Assembly: GCA_028065725.1 (NCBI GenBank)
Contig: JAPTVL010000013.1
Coordinates: 1-6,376, forward strand
Reading direction: 5' to 3'
From: Betaproteobacteria bacterium
GTDB lineage: Bacteria > Pseudomonadota > Gammaproteobacteria > Burkholderiales > Rhodocyclaceae
Length of the DNA stretch: 6,376 bases
Every line of letters begins with the position of its first letter. The stretch's first letter is position 1. Position numbers and translations under genes: made by a program. Under the pieces are notes generated by a model. The model was not told the DNA's origin. It worked only from the letters and a program-made list of their open reading frames with translations, and searched no databases. Below are positions 4,466 through 6,376 of this stretch, piece after piece.

Positions 4466-6266
4466 GCTCTTCTTCTTCAGCGGCCAGCTTGCGCCCGAAG
4501 GGCATGCGGCGCTGGTCGATGAACAGGCTGCTGCCGTCGATGCGTTTGGCCATGTGCTTGGCTTCGGAGGCGGCGCGCGCCACTTCCTGATATTGATGGA
4601 AATTGGTGGGGTCGACCAGCACTGCGCCGATGGAGAGTGTCACCAATGTGTGAAATGCCATCGCACCACGCCGGTCTTCGCTGTGGTAGCCGCCTGCTTC
4701 CACGTGCTCCGGGTTGAACAGGGCCAGGCATTCGCGATCGAAGCGGGCCAGCATGCCGTAGCAGCGCACTTCCCAGTCCAGACTCTGGAACAGCACGACG
4801 AAATCGTCACCGCCGATGTGGCCGATGAAGTCGAGTTCGGGGTTGCAGCTTTCGCGCAGGATGCGCGCCAGCAGCTGGATGATGTCGTCGCCGCGGCGGA
4901 AGCCGTAGACGTCGTTGTAAGGCTTGAACTGGTCGAGGTCGAAATACGCGGTGACGAAGGTCCGCTCATTGGCGAGCAAACGCTCCATGTGTTCCTGGAT
5001 CGGCACATTGCCTGGCAGGCCACTCAGCGGGTTGGCGTAGCGCGCGGCGACGAGCTGCATTTCGGTCACTTCGCGCATCAGGTCGAAGCCCGATCCCAGC
5101 CCCAGGTAGCGCCCTTCGGTGGTGATGATGAAGCCCTGGGTGAAGGCGGTCTTGCCTTTTTTCACCACCAGCTCGGACAGTTCGTTCATGCACGTGGCCT
5201 TGTCGACGGTCAGCGAGTCAGCGTCCATCAGGTCGCGGCAGGGCTTACGCCCATGGAGTTCGCGGGCGTACAGATTGATGAAGCGATCGAGCAGGACAGC
5301 ACGGTGAAGAATGCCGACCGGGATGCCTTTGTCCACCACGGCCACCGCATGCAGGTCGGGATGCTGCATCATCAGTTCGAGCGCATCCTGACTGGCGGTC
5401 ATAGGCGAGACGAAGGGCGCGGACATGGCCAGCCTGCCGGCCGACAGGTGAAGGCCTTCGCGCGCATGCAGCACGGGAAAGACGCTGACCCTGCCGGACT
5501 GCAGGCAGGCCTGTACCTCGCGCGGCGGCAGCCGGACCGGCACCGGTGAAGGGCGGCCAATCAGATAGCCCTGGGCAAAACGGATGCCCAGGTCTTTCAG
5601 CGCCGCCAGTTCGGACGGGTTCTCCACCCCCTCGGCAATCACGCATGAGTGAGCGCCTTCGGCCAGTTGCTGGATCGAGCGCACGAACTGGATCTTGTGG
5701 GGGTCCAGGTGGATGTCAGTGGTGAAATGCTTGTCGATCTTGACGAAGGCAGGACGCAGCTCCGACCACAGGCGCAGACTGGAAAAACCCTCGCCGAGGT
5801 CATCGATGGCCACTTCAATCCCCGCTGCACGCATTCCCGATACCGCTTGCCGCAGGTCACTGTAATCGAGCGCGGCGGTGTTTTCGGTGATTTCGATGAC
5901 TATCTGGGTGCTTGTCAGGCCGACTTGATCCAGCGCTGCCAGCATCGCGTCCGGCGCAAAACTGGCGTCCAGCAGGCTGGTAGGAGACAGATTCACGAAC
6001 AGCCGTCCCGACAAATTCAGCTGCGCAAAGGTCTTGAGTGCCATGTGGACGCAGGCCCAGTCCAGCGAGGCCAGCATGCCGTGGTGCTCTGCCACGCGGA
6101 ACAGCGCCTGCGGCGCGTGCAGCGGGCTGTTCGACGGCCCGCGCGACAGGGCCTCGTAGCCCATCACTCGCCCTTCCACCAGATCGAGCACGGGTTGCAG
6201 CAGCGTCACCAACCGCGCATTTTTCAGAATGTGTTCCAGGTGAAGGCGCAATTCGTCGTGGCTCAT
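4449..6266 (-). CDS. EAL-CBS-CBS-GGDEF protein, likely c-di-GMP phosphodiesterase
   Basis: This 605-aa protein starts at the ATG at 6266-6264; no other start lies between it and the upstream in-frame stop (6347-6345), although no clear Shine-Dalgarno is seen (CCCTCCCT precedes it). The order is an EAL domain at about 10-245, a CBS pair at about 275-400, and a GGDEF domain at about 410-590, matching the known CBS_pair_GGDEF_EAL architecture. The EAL site looks complete: E38 in EALSR, N92, E125 in EITE, D155-D156, K176, E212 in AEGVE and Q232 in QGY. The GGDEF motif reads GGDDF (485-489) although FDLDQFKPYND (442-452) is conserved; the RxxD inhibitory site is absent. It probably hydrolyses c-di-GMP to pGpG in the cytoplasm, with CBS domains sensing a nucleotide. 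No transmembrane segment is visible. It is convergent with the protease gene. Residual cyclase activity, or GTP-binding regulation by the GGDDF domain, is possible. Confidence 0.96.
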   Translation of the reverse strand: MSHDELRLHLEHILKNARLVTLLQPVLDLVEGRVMGYEALSRGPSNSPLHAPQALFRVAEHHGMLASLDWACVHMALKTFAQLNLSGRLFVNLSPTSLLDASFAPDAMLAALDQVGLTSTQIVIEITENTAALDYSDLRQAVSGMRAAGIEVAIDDLGEGFSSLRLWSELRPAFVKIDKHFTTDIHLDPHKIQFVRSIQQLAEGAHSCVIAEGVENPSELAALKDLGIRFAQGYLIGRPSPVPVRLPPREVQACLQSGRVSVFPVLHAREGLHLSAGRLAMSAPFVSPMTASQDALELMMQHPDLHAVAVVDKGIPVGILHRAVLLDRFINLYARELHGRKPCRDLMDADSLTVDKATCMNELSELVVKKGKTAFTQGFIITTEGRYLGLGSGFDLMREVTEMQLVAARYANPLSGLPGNVPIQEHMERLLANERTFVTAYFDLDQFKPYNDVYGFRRGDDIIQLLARILRESCNPELDFIGHIGGDDFVVLFQSLDWEVRCYGMLARFDRECLALFNPEHVEAGGYHSEDRRGAMAFHTLVTLSIGAVLVDPTNFHQYQEVARAASEAKHMAKRIDGSSLFIDQRRMPFGRKLAAEEEEQLAAS

Positions 6267-6376
6267 AGGGAGGGCAGTGGAATGCGGAACCGGGAACGAT
6301 AGGCGTACAGCATTACGTGCGTGTGAAGCGAACGAGTTGCAGGATCAAGTTAAATACGGATACCACTGCTGTCCAG

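Noticed and set aside
4437..5549. 370-codon open frame on the plus strand opposite the EAL-CBS-GGDEF gene
   Set aside because: It is antisense to a clearly coding gene. Its His/Gln/Val/Asp-rich translation is typical of a GC-rich shadow frame, and it has no domain or ribosome site.
5649..6302. 217-codon plus-strand frame opposite the EAL domain
   Set aside because: It is a shadow of the EAL-coding strand, with Arg/Gln/His-rich low-plausibility translation.

Overview
The window is GC-rich and Gram-negative in character. Four of its six genes encode secreted proteins that end in a PEP-CTERM sorting tag: a PEP-like motif, a short hydrophobic helix and an Arg-rich tail. The tag wording (VPEAETYAMM, IPEAKSYAMM), the codon use and the neighbouring c-di-GMP protein suggest a betaproteobacterium with an exosortase (EpsH/XrtA-type) system, perhaps Rhodocyclales such as Zoogloea, Thauera, Azoarcus or Methyloversatilis. 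That placement is inference. No exosortase, polysaccharide gene, rRNA, tRNA, CRISPR array or transposase is present.

Layout. (1) 1-564 +: 3' part of a PEP-CTERM protein gene cut by the window edge. (2) 659-1633 +: a 324-aa Ser/Gly/Tyr-rich PEP-CTERM protein, followed by a structured 3' region and a good intrinsic terminator at 1771-1795. (3) 1796-2018: no gene, but a cluster of ATTGA half-sites in alternating orientation. (4) 2019-2243 -: a 74-aa acidic, Cys/His-containing small protein of unknown function. (5) 2244-2573: a divergent intergenic region with a 7-bp inverted repeat overlapping a sigma-54-like match. (6) 2574-3095 +: a 173-aa FxDxF-type PEP-CTERM protein, then a strong terminator that runs directly into a perfect 22-bp inverted repeat. 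(7) 3469-4392 +: a trypsin-fold (S1) serine protease with signal peptide, complete catalytic triad and PEP-CTERM tag. (8) 4449-6266 -: a 605-aa EAL-CBS-CBS-GGDEF protein, convergent with the protease, with dyad symmetry in the 56-bp gap and over its stop codon.

How it fits together. The tagged proteins should be exported by Sec, and their C-termini recognised by an exosortase encoded elsewhere, giving surface or matrix-associated products. The protease could act on matrix or on other tagged proteins. The EAL-CBS-GGDEF protein has an intact phosphodiesterase site and an altered GGDDF cyclase motif. It would probably lower c-di-GMP, which generally controls matrix production, but a functional link to its neighbours is inferred only from proximity. 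The tag-coding DNA of the first two genes is nearly identical while their bodies look unrelated, which suggests duplication, recombination or strong constraint at the tag.
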